Source: Ramlibacter sp.
Lineage (GTDB): Bacteria > Pseudomonadota > Gammaproteobacteria > Burkholderiales > Burkholderiaceae_C
Assembly: GCA_028292245.1 (NCBI GenBank)
Contig: JAQGMS010000079.1
Coordinates: forward strand, 1 to 64,000
DNA length: 64,000 bases
Direction of reading: 5' to 3'
Shown: in pieces, positions 41,465 to 50,363 of the stretch
How positions within the stretch are numbered: the first letter of the stretch is position 1
How the letters are laid out: every line of letters begins with the position of its first letter
Program-made: the position numbers and the translations under genes
The notes under the pieces: generated by a model
What the model was told of the DNA's origin: nothing
The model's database searches: none
Seen by the model: only the letters and a program-made list of their open reading frames with translations

Positions 41465-42436
41465 TCATTCTTTTCTCGCCGGTTTCCGTTTCGCCGTCGC
41501 GGACCGGGGCGCGGCTTGCTCCGGCTCCGCCGGCAACGAGAGTGCCGCTTCCCGCAGCAGCGATCGCAGCCACGTGATCGCGGGGTCCCTCTCCTGGTAG
41601 CGGTGCCACTGCAACTTCTCCGCGAAGCGCGGTATCTTGATCGGACACCTCAACACCCGCAAGGGAAACCGCAGCGCCATCTGGTGCGCCAGCCGCGTCG
41701 GCATGGTCGCGACGCGCGCGGTCCCCACCAGCAGTTCCGGCACCAGGGTGAACGAGGGTGCGATCACGTCCTGCCTGCGCACGCGCGTGCCCGTTGCGAT
41801 CAGGCGCGCGTCGTACGTGACGAGGCGTCCGCTGCCCCATTCGACGCCAACGTGCGCCGCCGTGAAGTAGCGGTCGGCGGTCAATGCCTCGCCTTTGCCG
41901 AAACGGTCGCTGCACACCAGGCACGAGAACCCGTCTTCGAACAGCGTCTCGGACGGGTGTCCCGGGACCACGGCGAACTCCGGTGAGATCAGCAGTTCGA
42001 TTTCGCCGCCCTCCAGGTGTTCGGACGTCTGCGGGCTGCGCGTGCGCAGGTCGAAAGTCATGAGCGGGGCCAGGCTTGCGGCGCGCCGCACCACATCCGA
42101 CAGCAACACGCTGATCACATAGTCCGACGATTCGATCTTGAAGCGCCGCGCCGAAGTGGCCGGATCGAACGTGGGCCGCGCCCGCGTGATGGCCTGCACC
42201 TGCAGCAGCACATCGCGCACCGGCTTGACCAGTTCGGCGGCCAGCGGCGTCAGCACCTGCGTCTTGCCCACGGGCTGCAGCAGCTCGTCGTCGAAGTAGT
42301 TGCGCAGCCGCCGCAGCGAAAGGCTGGTCGCCGGCTGGCTGAGAAACAGCTTTTCCGCCGAGCGGTTGACGCTGCGCGTCGCCAGCAGCGTGTCGAGCAC
42401 CACCAGCAGGTTGAGATCGAGTTTTTCGAAGCGCAT
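41465..42436 (-). CDS. LysR-family transcriptional regulator (NodD-like group)
   Basis: 323 residues. The N-terminal helix-turn-helix is FEKLDLNLLVVLDTLLATRS, then NRSAEKLFLSQPATSLSLRRLR. The effector domain follows from about 90, and the end is a basic Lys/Arg/Pro-rich tail. GGAG lies before the ATG at 42436; an ATG 12 bases upstream contains that site in its own codons and is less likely. It is divergent from the hydroxylase operon and is the obvious activator of it. The inducer is unknown. Confidence 0.9.
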   Translation of the reverse strand: MRFEKLDLNLLVVLDTLLATRSVNRSAEKLFLSQPATSLSLRRLRNYFDDELLQPVGKTQVLTPLAAELVKPVRDVLLQVQAITRARPTFDPATSARRFKIESSDYVISVLLSDVVRRAASLAPLMTFDLRTRSPQTSEHLEGGEIELLISPEFAVVPGHPSETLFEDGFSCLVCSDRFGKGEALTADRYFTAAHVGVEWGSGRLVTYDARLIATGTRVRRQDVIAPSFTLVPELLVGTARVATMPTRLAHQMALRFPLRVLRCPIKIPRFAEKLQWHRYQERDPAITWLRSLLREAALSLPAEPEQAAPRSATAKRKPARKE

Positions 42437-42538
42437 GGAGGCCTCCATATTTACGGGACAAATCTAACGCATTTGAACAATGAATTTTACAGATTGATCG
42501 CCGGCCCAGATGATCCGCATCAAACAGGTGGAGACAAG
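42437..42538. promoter_or_regulatory. Divergent LysR/hydroxylase promoter region
   Basis: The A/T-rich stretch at about 42447-42500 stands out in this GC-rich DNA and separates the two divergent starts. It should hold the LysR binding site and both promoters. I could not fix the -35/-10 boxes. GGTGGAGA before 42539 is a good ribosome site for the hydroxylase. Confidence 0.5.
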
Positions 42539-44041
42539 ATGCAGTCGTGGGACGTGATCGTTGCGGGTGGCGGGCCGTCTGGCCTGACCATGGCGGCCGA
42601 GCTGGCCGGCTCGGGCGTGCGGACATTGGTGCTGGAGCGCCGCACCGAGGGCGTCCAGTCCCGCGCCGGCACGCTGCTGCCGCGCCTGCTGGAGCTGTTC
42701 GACGCGCGCGGCATCGCCGATCGCTTCATCGACAAAACGCGCGAGATCGCGCCCTATCCGTTCCGCCCCTCGCACATCTGGGCCGGGTTCCATCCGATCG
42801 AGTGGCGCTACCTGGAAACGCGGTTCGGCTTCACGCTGGGGCTGCCCCAGAACTTCACGGAAGAGATTCTCTGGGCGTGGGCCATCGAAAGCGGCGCCGA
42901 GGTCCGGCGCGGCGCCGAAGTCAGGTCGTTCACCGAAGACGGCGACGGCGTGACCGTCGAGGTGGCCGACGCATCGGGCAACCCGTCGACCCTGCGCGCG
43001 CGCTACCTGGTCGGCGCCGACGGCGGCCGCAGCACCGTGCGCGGCGCCGCCGGGTTTCCGTTCGATGGCCACTCGGGGACGTTCCGCGGCATCGTGATCG
43101 ATGCCGAGCTGGAAGCGCCGTGGCCCGGCGGTCGCATCAATGTCGACAACGAGATGGGCTGGGTGCGCGGCTACGTGTTCGGCGACGGCATCACCCGCTT
43201 CAACATCGTCCATCGCGACCGCCGGCTCGCGCCGAAGGACGAGCCCGTCACGCTGGAGGAAGCGCTGCAATGCATCCGCGACGTGCATGGCACCGACTAC
43301 GGCATTCGCGGCTACCGCTGGGCCTCTCGCTTCGACGACCAGATGCGCGCCGTGGACAGCCTGCGCAAGGGCCGGGTCTTCCTGGTGGGCGAGTCGGCAC
43401 GCATCCACTATCCAGCCAGCGGCGTCGGCATGAACTTCTGCCTGCAGGACGCTTTCAACCTGGGCTGGAAGCTGGCCAACGTGGTGAACGGCCTGGCCGA
43501 CGAGGCCACGCTCGACTCCTACAACGGCGAACGCCTGCCCGTCATGCGGTCGCTGCTGGAGAGCGTCAAGGCGCAATGCGTGCTGCAGTTCAACTTCGAC
43601 CCCGACGGCGTGACGATGAAGCGGCGCCTGGCCGAGCACATCATTCCGCTGCCAGACGTCCAGCGCAAGCTGGTGCTCGAGCTGTGCGGGCTGGAGCAGC
43701 CGTATCCCAGCGAGGCCGGCAGCCATCCGCTGGCCGGCCATCGCGTTCCCGACCTCGACCTGGTCACGCTTGAGGGCCGTTGCTCGAGGATCGCGGAGCT
43801 GCTGCGCGACCGGCGCTTCCTGCTGCTCGACCTGGAGGGCTTCAGCGAGCAGTTTGCCCGCGTTGACCTGACAGGGCTGCCGGTCAATGTAATGCAGGTC
43901 CGGCTGGGCCGGCAGCCGTCTTCGATGGCGGGAGTGAAGGCCTTGCTGGTGCGGCCCGATGCCTACGTGGCCTGGGCCAGCAACGAGATCGCGCAGCCCG
44001 GCCAGGTCGAGGCGCAGCTGGCCCGGTGGCTGCAGCGGTGA
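42539..44041 (+). CDS. FAD-dependent aromatic hydroxylase (class A flavoprotein monooxygenase)
   Basis: 500 residues. The dinucleotide motif GGGPSG is at 10-15, the DG motif at D161-G162 (GADGGRSTVR), and the second FAD motif VFLVGESARIHYPASGVGMN at about 280-300, with GES where GDA is usual. A thioredoxin-like C-terminal domain ends the protein, as in phenol, resorcinol and PCP hydroxylases. It would add a hydroxyl to a phenolic ring with NAD(P)H and O2. It is the first gene of the LysR-controlled operon, and its product should feed the extradiol dioxygenase at 50364. Confidence 0.9.
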   Translation: MQSWDVIVAGGGPSGLTMAAELAGSGVRTLVLERRTEGVQSRAGTLLPRLLELFDARGIADRFIDKTREIAPYPFRPSHIWAGFHPIEWRYLETRFGFTLGLPQNFTEEILWAWAIESGAEVRRGAEVRSFTEDGDGVTVEVADASGNPSTLRARYLVGADGGRSTVRGAAGFPFDGHSGTFRGIVIDAELEAPWPGGRINVDNEMGWVRGYVFGDGITRFNIVHRDRRLAPKDEPVTLEEALQCIRDVHGTDYGIRGYRWASRFDDQMRAVDSLRKGRVFLVGESARIHYPASGVGMNFCLQDAFNLGWKLANVVNGLADEATLDSYNGERLPVMRSLLESVKAQCVLQFNFDPDGVTMKRRLAEHIIPLPDVQRKLVLELCGLEQPYPSEAGSHPLAGHRVPDLDLVTLEGRCSRIAELLRDRRFLLLDLEGFSEQFARVDLTGLPVNVMQVRLGRQPSSMAGVKALLVRPDAYVAWASNEIAQPGQVEAQLARWLQR

Positions 44042-44045
44042 CGCC

Positions 44046-45086
44046 ATGGGCCACGCGCAACATTTCACACCCGCATGGCCCGAGGCCGGCATGAACGACT
44101 CGGACGCCGGCTGCCCGCTGGACCCCGAACTCGCGGCCATCGTCGCGGCGATGCGCGCCAACCATGCGCCGCCGCCGTTCTCCGGCACGCCGGAGCAGGC
44201 GCGCGAGCGCATGCGCCGCGCCGTGGCCGCTTCGCGCGCCCGCTCATTGCGGCCGGTGGTGGGGTCGATCGAGGACTCGATCGCCGAGCACGGCGGCCTG
44301 CTCGTGCCGGTGCGCATCTACCGGCCAATCGGCGCGTGGGCGACGTTGCCCACGGTTGTCTTCTTTCACGGCGGTGGATTCGTGCTGGGCAGTGTCGAGC
44401 TCTGGGACGACGTCGTGCGCAAGCTGTGCCGTGACGTGGAGGCAGTGGTCGTCTCCGTCGAGTACCGGCTGGCGCCGGAGCATCCCTTCCCGGCGGCGCA
44501 CGACGACGCGCTGGCGGCCGCATTGTGGGCGGTGCGCAATGCCGCCCGGCTGGGCGGTGACGCCTCGCGCGTCGCGGTGGCCGGCGAAAGCTCGGGCGGC
44601 AATCTCGCCGCCTCCGCGGCGCTCATGCTGCGCGATCGCGGCGTACACCTGGCCGCGCAGCTGCTGGTCGTTCCGGGTGTCGACGTGGCGCGCGATGTGG
44701 CGCGGATCGAGGCGCGCCGCACCGATTTCCCGATGCTCGCGCCTTCGGACCTGCGCGACATCTCGCGCCTGTACATGGGCGCCAAGGCGGCGCGTTCGAA
44801 CGCGTTCCCGCCTTCGCCCCTGTGCGCGCGCAGTTTCGCCGGCCTGCCGCCCGCGGTGGTTGCCGTCGCCGGGCATGACCCGCTTCGCGACGAGGGCCTG
44901 GCGTACGCCGGGCTGCTGCGCGATGCCGGCGTGCCGGTCGATGTCCGCCATTTCGCGGACATGTTCCATCCCTTCCTGGGCTTTTTCCAGGCTTCCGCCT
45001 CGGCTCGCCGCGCCAACGACGAGGTGTGCCGGGCCTTCGCGGACTGCCTGGCGGGCTGTCCGCCGGAGGGTGCCCATGCAAGTTGA
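44046..45086 (+). CDS. HSL-family alpha/beta hydrolase (esterase)
   Basis: 346 residues. HGGGF near 115 forms the oxyanion hole, the nucleophile Ser is in GESSGG near 178-183, Asp is in GHDPLRDEG and His in HPFLGF near the end. It is a cytoplasmic carboxylesterase of the hormone-sensitive-lipase group. The first ATG (44046) lacks a clear ribosome site; 44091 has GAGG just upstream and would shorten the protein by 15 residues. It could hydrolyse an ester substrate or ring-cleavage lactone. It overlaps the next gene by 11 bases. Confidence 0.87.
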   Translation: MGHAQHFTPAWPEAGMNDSDAGCPLDPELAAIVAAMRANHAPPPFSGTPEQARERMRRAVAASRARSLRPVVGSIEDSIAEHGGLLVPVRIYRPIGAWATLPTVVFFHGGGFVLGSVELWDDVVRKLCRDVEAVVVSVEYRLAPEHPFPAAHDDALAAALWAVRNAARLGGDASRVAVAGESSGGNLAASAALMLRDRGVHLAAQLLVVPGVDVARDVARIEARRTDFPMLAPSDLRDISRLYMGAKAARSNAFPPSPLCARSFAGLPPAVVAVAGHDPLRDEGLAYAGLLRDAGVPVDVRHFADMFHPFLGFFQASASARRANDEVCRAFADCLAGCPPEGAHAS

Positions 45087-45666
45087 CCGCCTCCCACCGC
45101 TGCCGCGGGAGCAATGGACCGACGAGCAGCGCCGGTACGCGCAGGAGATCATCGATGGCCCGCGCGGGGCCCTGGTCTCGCCCTTTGTCCCGCTGCTGCG
45201 CAGCCCGGAGCTGATGGGCCACGTCCAGCGCATGGGCGAATACCTGCGCTATCGCAGCGCGATCGGCCAGCGCCTGTCGGAACTGGCCATCCTCGTCACG
45301 GCCCGCCAGTGGGCGCAGCCGGTCGAGTGGGCCATCCACACACCCATCGCCTTGCGCGAAGGCATCGCCGGCCAGACCGTGGACGCGATCGCGCAGGGCC
45401 ACCGGCCCCCTTCGATGCGCGAAGACGAGGCCTTGGTGCACGACTTCTGCGTCGAACTTCACCGCCGTCGCGGCATCTCCGATGCCACTTGGGCCCTCGC
45501 CGTGGATCGCTTCGGTGAACGGGGCGTGGTCGACCTGGTCGGCATCAACGGCTACTACACCTTGCTGGCGATGGTGATGAATGCGGCGCGCACCGCCGTG
45601 CCGCAGCCGACACCGGCTTCGCTTCCGAAGACTTTCTCCCCCGCGCACCCCTCACCCTCCCTTTGA
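45076..45666 (+). CDS. Carboxymuconolactone-decarboxylase-like protein
   Basis: 196 residues. The helical CMD/AhpD fold is suggested by FVPLLRSPELMGHVQRMGEYLRY and the segment SELAILVTARQWAQPVEWAIH near 68-88. The CxxC pair of AhpD peroxidases is absent. Members of this group beside aromatic genes are mostly uncharacterised; lactone decarboxylation is one possibility. A Pro-rich end (about 175-196) is probably disordered. Confidence 0.8.
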   Translation: MQVDRLPPLPREQWTDEQRRYAQEIIDGPRGALVSPFVPLLRSPELMGHVQRMGEYLRYRSAIGQRLSELAILVTARQWAQPVEWAIHTPIALREGIAGQTVDAIAQGHRPPSMREDEALVHDFCVELHRRRGISDATWALAVDRFGERGVVDLVGINGYYTLLAMVMNAARTAVPQPTPASLPKTFSPAHPSPSL

Positions 45667-45682
45667 CCCTCAAGGAAAAACC

Positions 45683-46816
45683 ATGAAGACAAGCACATTG
45701 CTCGCGGCCATCTGCGCCGCCTTTGCCGCGACCGCCCACGCACAATCCTCGGTGACGATCTATGGATTCGTCGACGTCGGCGTGCGGCACGTGGACAACA
45801 GCGGCGTCGGCACCATCAACTCCGTGGCCAGCGGCGGCTATCGGACCAGCCGCCTGGGCTTTCGCGGGACGGAGGACCTGGGCGGGGGGATGTTCGCGGG
45901 CTTCAAGCTCGAAGCCGCGGTAGGCGCCGACACCGGCACCGCCGGTTCGACCACCGTAACCAGCCAATTCTTCAACCGCGGCTCCTATGTCGAGCTCGGC
46001 AACAAGGCCTACGGCACCGTGCGCCTGGGCCTGGACCTCAACCCGACTTACGTCACCTGGTTCGAAAACGACCCCTGGTACGGCATCGGCATGGGCAGCG
46101 CCGGCAACCTGTTCAACACCACGCAGAACGGCCCGCTGCGCGCGGTGTTCGGCGGGGTCAGCAACACCGAGACCACCACCTTCTACTCGCGCAACATGGT
46201 GCAGTACTTCAGCCCCAATGTCGGCGGCTTCTTCGGCGTGCTGGCTTACGCGTTTCGCGAAGACGCCCTGACTTCCACCGGCGCGGCGCAACAGGGCCTG
46301 TACCGGCTCGGCTACAACGCCGGCGGCCCGTTCACGGCGGCGTTTTCGCGCTCGACGTCGCGCGCGCAAGTGGTCGCCGCCGGGCCGGTGAGCCGGGAGC
46401 TCGACACGGACGCCAACGTGAGCTACAACTTCGGACCCGTCAAATTGGCCGGGGCGTGGCGCCAGTTCAAGGCCGACACCAGCAAGCAGAACAACTATTT
46501 CATCGCCGCCACCGTTCCCCTGCCCTCGGGCAACCTGCAGGGCTGGTACGGCAGGAGCAAGATGTCCGGCACGGCCACCGTCAATCTGGCGCCCGGCACC
46601 ACGGCCGGTTCCATCGACGGGGACAGCGCAACGATGTGGGTCCTGGGTTACCAGTACTTCTTGTCCAAGCGCACCACGCTGTACACCACCGTGGCGCGCC
46701 TTTCCAACCACGGCCACTCGTTTCTGTCGCTGCCGGGCGGACCGGCCGTGACCTTCGCGAACTTCGCCGGCCGCACTTCCACCGGCCTCGAAGTTGGCCT
46801 CTCGCACGCCTTCTGA
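45683..46816 (+). CDS. Gram-negative porin (Omp32 family)
   Basis: 377 residues. A Sec signal is cleaved after AHA (about residue 20), and the mature start QSSVTIYGFVDVGV is typical of Comamonadaceae and Burkholderia porins. Alternating beta strands run to the terminal GLEVGLSHAF with C-terminal Phe, the Bam signal. CAAGGAAAAACC precedes the ATG. Encoded within a catabolic operon, it probably admits the substrate across the outer membrane. Confidence 0.93.
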   Translation: MKTSTLLAAICAAFAATAHAQSSVTIYGFVDVGVRHVDNSGVGTINSVASGGYRTSRLGFRGTEDLGGGMFAGFKLEAAVGADTGTAGSTTVTSQFFNRGSYVELGNKAYGTVRLGLDLNPTYVTWFENDPWYGIGMGSAGNLFNTTQNGPLRAVFGGVSNTETTTFYSRNMVQYFSPNVGGFFGVLAYAFREDALTSTGAAQQGLYRLGYNAGGPFTAAFSRSTSRAQVVAAGPVSRELDTDANVSYNFGPVKLAGAWRQFKADTSKQNNYFIAATVPLPSGNLQGWYGRSKMSGTATVNLAPGTTAGSIDGDSATMWVLGYQYFLSKRTTLYTTVARLSNHGHSFLSLPGGPAVTFANFAGRTSTGLEVGLSHAF

Positions 46817-46842
46817 CGCACACTCAACTACCCGGAGACGCC

Positions 46843-47826
46843 ATGCCCCCCAACCCTCTGTCCCGCCGTTCGCTGCTGGGCTATGCGGCCAGCCTGGGAT
46901 GCGCCGCGCATCCGCTGCTGGCCGCCGCCCAGGGCAAATACCCGGCCAAGCCGATCCGTGTCGTCGTCCCTTTGGGCGCGGGCGGCGGCGTCGACGTGAT
47001 CTGCCGTGTCTGGGGCGATCGGGTCACCAAGGCCACCGGCCAGCCGGTCGTCGTCGAGAACCGGGTGGGCGCCGCCACGATCATCGGCACCCAATTCGCC
47101 GCGGCGGCGCCGGCGGACGGCTACAACCTCCTGTACACCAGCGTCGCGATGTCGATCAACCCGCTCGTCTACGACAAGCTGCCCTACAAGCCGGACGACT
47201 TCGTGCCGGTCGCCCGGATCTGCTCCGTTCCCTTCGTGATCGTCGTCTCGGCCAACTCCAGGATCAAGACGCTGGCCGATCTGGTGACGGCGGCAAAGGC
47301 CCAGCCCGGGGCCTTGAGCTTCGGCCACTATGGCGTGGGGCAGTTCTCGCAAGTGGCACTGGTGATGCTGATGAACAGGGCGGGCATCTCGATGCTGCAG
47401 GTGCCGTACAAGGCCGCGACCAACGCCATCAGCGACCTGCATGGCGGCGTGCTTGACGTCACCATGGATGCCAGCACCACGGCCATACCGCAAGTCAAAT
47501 CGGGCCGGCTTCGCGCGCTGGCGATCACGGGAAACCAGAGGATCGAGGCGCTGCCGGGCATTCCGACGGTCGCGGAGTCGTATCCCGGCTTCGCCGGCAG
47601 CTCGTGGCACGGCATTTTCACGCCCAAGGGCACGCCTGCCCAGGCAATCACCGCGCTGAATGCCTTGTCCCGGAAAATCATCGATGCGCCGGACTTTCGC
47701 GCCATGCTGCATGACGCCGGATTGATCCCGGCCGGCGGAACAACGGCCGATTTCCAGAAATTCCTGGTCGAGGACGTCAGGGCCTGGGCCAAGGTGGTCA
47801 AGGACAACAACATCAGGACCGAATGA
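46843..47826 (+). CDS. Bug/TctC-family periplasmic solute receptor
   Basis: 327 residues. SRRSLLGYAAS near residue 7 is a twin-arginine-like signal. VPLGAGGGVDVICR, VVENRVGAATIIG and VPYKAATNAISDLHGG are family blocks. The gene is preceded by CGGAGACGCC and overlaps the next by 4 bases. No TctAB genes are nearby. The ligand is probably the acid handled by this operon. Confidence 0.92.
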   Translation: MPPNPLSRRSLLGYAASLGCAAHPLLAAAQGKYPAKPIRVVVPLGAGGGVDVICRVWGDRVTKATGQPVVVENRVGAATIIGTQFAAAAPADGYNLLYTSVAMSINPLVYDKLPYKPDDFVPVARICSVPFVIVVSANSRIKTLADLVTAAKAQPGALSFGHYGVGQFSQVALVMLMNRAGISMLQVPYKAATNAISDLHGGVLDVTMDASTTAIPQVKSGRLRALAITGNQRIEALPGIPTVAESYPGFAGSSWHGIFTPKGTPAQAITALNALSRKIIDAPDFRAMLHDAGLIPAGGTTADFQKFLVEDVRAWAKVVKDNNIRTE

Positions 47827-48926
47827 ACGAAGCGCTCGAACAATACGTGGTGAAGCAGGAGATTCTCGACCTGCTACGTGCCCGTGCGCGCGGCGCCGAC
47901 CGCTACGACGCGGCCCTGATGAAGGCCTGCCATCCCGAGGACGGCACCGACAACCACGGGACCTACCAGTGGCTGATGCACGGCTTCATCGACAGCCTGG
48001 AAGTCGCGCGGCAGAAAGGCCCCGAGTGCTTCAGCAAGCTCCACATCGTCGGCAACGCGCTGTTCGAATTCCGGGCTGGCGGCGACGTGTTCGTCGAGAG
48101 CTACCACGTTGCCCACGAGACGTACGCGCAGGGCGATGGGCGGATCTTCTTTCACATCGGCGGGCGCTATCTCGACACATTCCGCAAACACGGCGGGCGC
48201 TGGCTGATCCAGCATCGCGACATCGTCTATGACTGGTCGCGCGTGATGCCCACGACGCGGCCGTTCTGGAATCCAGAAACGCAGCCGGCCGCACTCATCG
48301 GCAAACGGACGTCCGAAGACCCGCTCTATGACGCCGGCAGCGCAACACGCGGCAGCCTGCCTCCAACGGCCATGCCGATTTCGTATCAAGAGAAGGAAGC
48401 CACCATGGATCCCATCCAGCAATTGCTAGCCAAGCAGGCAATCGCCGAGGTCCTCTATCGGCGCGCCCGCGCAGGCGACCGTTCGGACGCCGAGCTCGCC
48501 CACAGCTGCTACCACCCGGGCGCGACCGAGCGGCACGGCGAATTCGACGGACCCGCGGCCGAGTTCATCGACGTCGTGTCGTTCACCCGCCCCAAGCCCG
48601 GCTCGCCGATCAAGGGAATGATGCACATGATCACCAACGTCCTGTGCGATTTCAAGGACGCCGACCATGCCTTCGTCGAGTCCTACCACGTCGCCTGGTG
48701 CCAGATGACCGATGGCACCGACGCGACCATCGGCGGGCGCTACCTGGACAAGTTCGAGAAGCGCGAAGGACGCTGGGCCATCGCGCACCGCGACGTCATC
48801 TTCGACTGGAGCCGGATGGACCCGGAAACCACCAAGTTCTGGGAAAGACATCCGGCCGCGCCGTTTCTGTTCGGCGAGCGCGGCGCGCAAGACCCGCTCT
48901 ACAGCTACACCCATCGAGGCGCGTGA
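47823..48926 (+). CDS. Tandem SnoaL-like (NTF2-fold) protein
   Basis: 367 residues made of two similar SnoaL_4-like halves, about 1-180 and 195-367. Both have HxxxxxxHG near the start (ACHPEDGTDNHG, SCYHPGATERHG), FVESYHVA, IGGRYLD and the RW-I-HRD-DWSR block. Known relatives are cofactor-free hydrolases, isomerases or dehydratases. The linker holds AGAAGGAAG and an ATG at 48405, so the second half may also be made alone, and the gene may be a fusion of two once-separate genes. The reaction is unknown. Confidence 0.8.
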   Translation: MNEALEQYVVKQEILDLLRARARGADRYDAALMKACHPEDGTDNHGTYQWLMHGFIDSLEVARQKGPECFSKLHIVGNALFEFRAGGDVFVESYHVAHETYAQGDGRIFFHIGGRYLDTFRKHGGRWLIQHRDIVYDWSRVMPTTRPFWNPETQPAALIGKRTSEDPLYDAGSATRGSLPPTAMPISYQEKEATMDPIQQLLAKQAIAEVLYRRARAGDRSDAELAHSCYHPGATERHGEFDGPAAEFIDVVSFTRPKPGSPIKGMMHMITNVLCDFKDADHAFVESYHVAWCQMTDGTDATIGGRYLDKFEKREGRWAIAHRDVIFDWSRMDPETTKFWERHPAAPFLFGERGAQDPLYSYTHRGA

Positions 48927-48928
48927 CC

Positions 48929-49513
48929 ATGGTGAACTCCTCATTCCCCGCGATCCACCGCGTCGTGACCGGCCACGATGTGCATGGAAAGGCCATCGTG
49001 AGCTCGGACGGGCCGCTGCCTACAGTGGTCGAACTCGCCGCCATTCCCGGCACTGTGTTCCACGAAGTGTGGAGCACCGCCGGCAGCCCGGCGCCCATCG
49101 ACAACGGGCCCGACCCCACGCTGGGCGCACTGGCGCTCGCCCCAGGCAAACAGGGCACGCGCTTCCGCTTTGTCGACGTGCCGCCGGACACGGCGGACTT
49201 CCTGGCCCACGGCGCCAGGAAGGTGGGCGAGGCGTTCGCCCAGACCGGCGATGCCGCCGCCTCCACCGTGAAGGCGGATTCGCCGCATCCGCTGATGCAC
49301 CGCACCCAGTCCGTCGACTACGGCGTCGTCATCGAGGGCGAGGTCACGCTCGTGCTCGACGATTCGGAGGTGCAACTGGCTGCGGGAAGCGTGGTGGTGC
49401 AGCGAGGTACGAACCACGCCTGGGCCAATCGCTCGGGCCGTCCATGCCGGATGCTGTTCGTGCTGGTCGACGGCGCCTGGGATCCAGCCATCGCCAAGGA
49501 ACTCGTCAAATGA
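48929..49513 (+). CDS. Cupin-domain protein
   Basis: 194 residues. The C-terminal half is a cupin: HRTQSVDYGVVIEGEVTLVLDD near 125-145 with QRGTNHAWANRSGRP near 163. The first His-x-His pair of classical metal cupins is partly missing (HRTQS), so metal binding is uncertain. Such small cupins are frequent in aromatic operons and are sometimes dioxygenases or isomerases. The gene overlaps the FAH-family gene by ATGA. Confidence 0.8.
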   Translation: MVNSSFPAIHRVVTGHDVHGKAIVSSDGPLPTVVELAAIPGTVFHEVWSTAGSPAPIDNGPDPTLGALALAPGKQGTRFRFVDVPPDTADFLAHGARKVGEAFAQTGDAAASTVKADSPHPLMHRTQSVDYGVVIEGEVTLVLDDSEVQLAAGSVVVQRGTNHAWANRSGRPCRMLFVLVDGAWDPAIAKELVK

Positions 49514-50349
49514 AGCTCTTGCGTCACGGCCCGGTGGGCCAGGAAAAACCAGGCGCGCTGGACGCCGAGGGCCAGGCGCGCGATCTGTCGTTGCTGGTCC
49601 CGGATTTCACGCCCGATTGGCTGTCACCGGCAAAGCTGCAAGCCTTGGCGGCGATCGATCTGTCGCGCATGCCGCGCGTGCCGAAGGGCGCGCGCTTGGG
49701 CGCGCCGTTGGCGAGGACTCGGCAGTTCGTCGCCATCGGCCTGAACTACCGCAAGCACGCCCAGGAATCCGGGATGGAGATTCCGAAGGAGCCGGTGGTG
49801 TTCACCAAGGCGCTGACGTCCATCGCGGGGCCGAACGACGACGTGGAGTTGCCGACAGGATCGGAGGCCGGTGACTGGGAGATCGAACTCGCGGTGGTCA
49901 TCGGCACGCAGGCCAAGAGGGTTTCGGCCGCACAGGCGCTGGCCCACGTGGCCGGCTATTGCCTGGCCAACGATGTGTCCGAGCGCGACTGGCAGATCAA
50001 GCGCAACGGCCAATGGGGCAAAGGCAAGAGCTTCGACGGCTTCGGCCCGATCGGTCCCTGGCTGGTGACCTGCGACGAATTGCCGGACCCGCAAGACGTC
50101 CCCCTGGAACTTGCGGTCAATGGCGAGACGCGGCAACGCAGCAGCACGGCGGACATGATCTTCCCGGTGGCGCAGATCGTCTCGTATCTCAGCGAGTTCA
50201 TGACCTTGCTTCCCGGCGACGTGATCATCACCGGAACGCCGGAGGGCGTCGGCCTGGGAATGAAGCCGGCGCCGCAGTACCTCCGCCGCGGCGATGTGAT
50301 GACGCTCAGTGCCGGGCCGCTGGGCACGCAGCGCCAGCAGGTCATCTGA
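49510..50349 (+). CDS. Fumarylacetoacetate-hydrolase-family protein
   Basis: 279 residues. VAIGLNYRKHAQE near 73, the metal Glu residues in DWEIELAVVIG near 122 and the Lys-rich KGKSFDGFGPIGPW near 172 are present. The end TGTPEGVGLGMKP is typical of the family. FAH proteins hydrolyse C-C bonds of ring-cleavage products or act as hydratases/decarboxylases. Located next to an extradiol dioxygenase, it most likely splits the meta-cleavage product. Confidence 0.9.
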   Translation: MKLLRHGPVGQEKPGALDAEGQARDLSLLVPDFTPDWLSPAKLQALAAIDLSRMPRVPKGARLGAPLARTRQFVAIGLNYRKHAQESGMEIPKEPVVFTKALTSIAGPNDDVELPTGSEAGDWEIELAVVIGTQAKRVSAAQALAHVAGYCLANDVSERDWQIKRNGQWGKGKSFDGFGPIGPWLVTCDELPDPQDVPLELAVNGETRQRSSTADMIFPVAQIVSYLSEFMTLLPGDVIITGTPEGVGLGMKPAPQYLRRGDVMTLSAGPLGTQRQQVI

Positions 50350-50363
50350 GAAAGGGGAACGAC

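Noticed and set aside
42464..44317. Minus-strand open frame of 617 codons opposite the hydroxylase
   Set aside because: The flavoprotein motifs on the plus strand are unambiguous, and the antisense frame has no recognisable domain.
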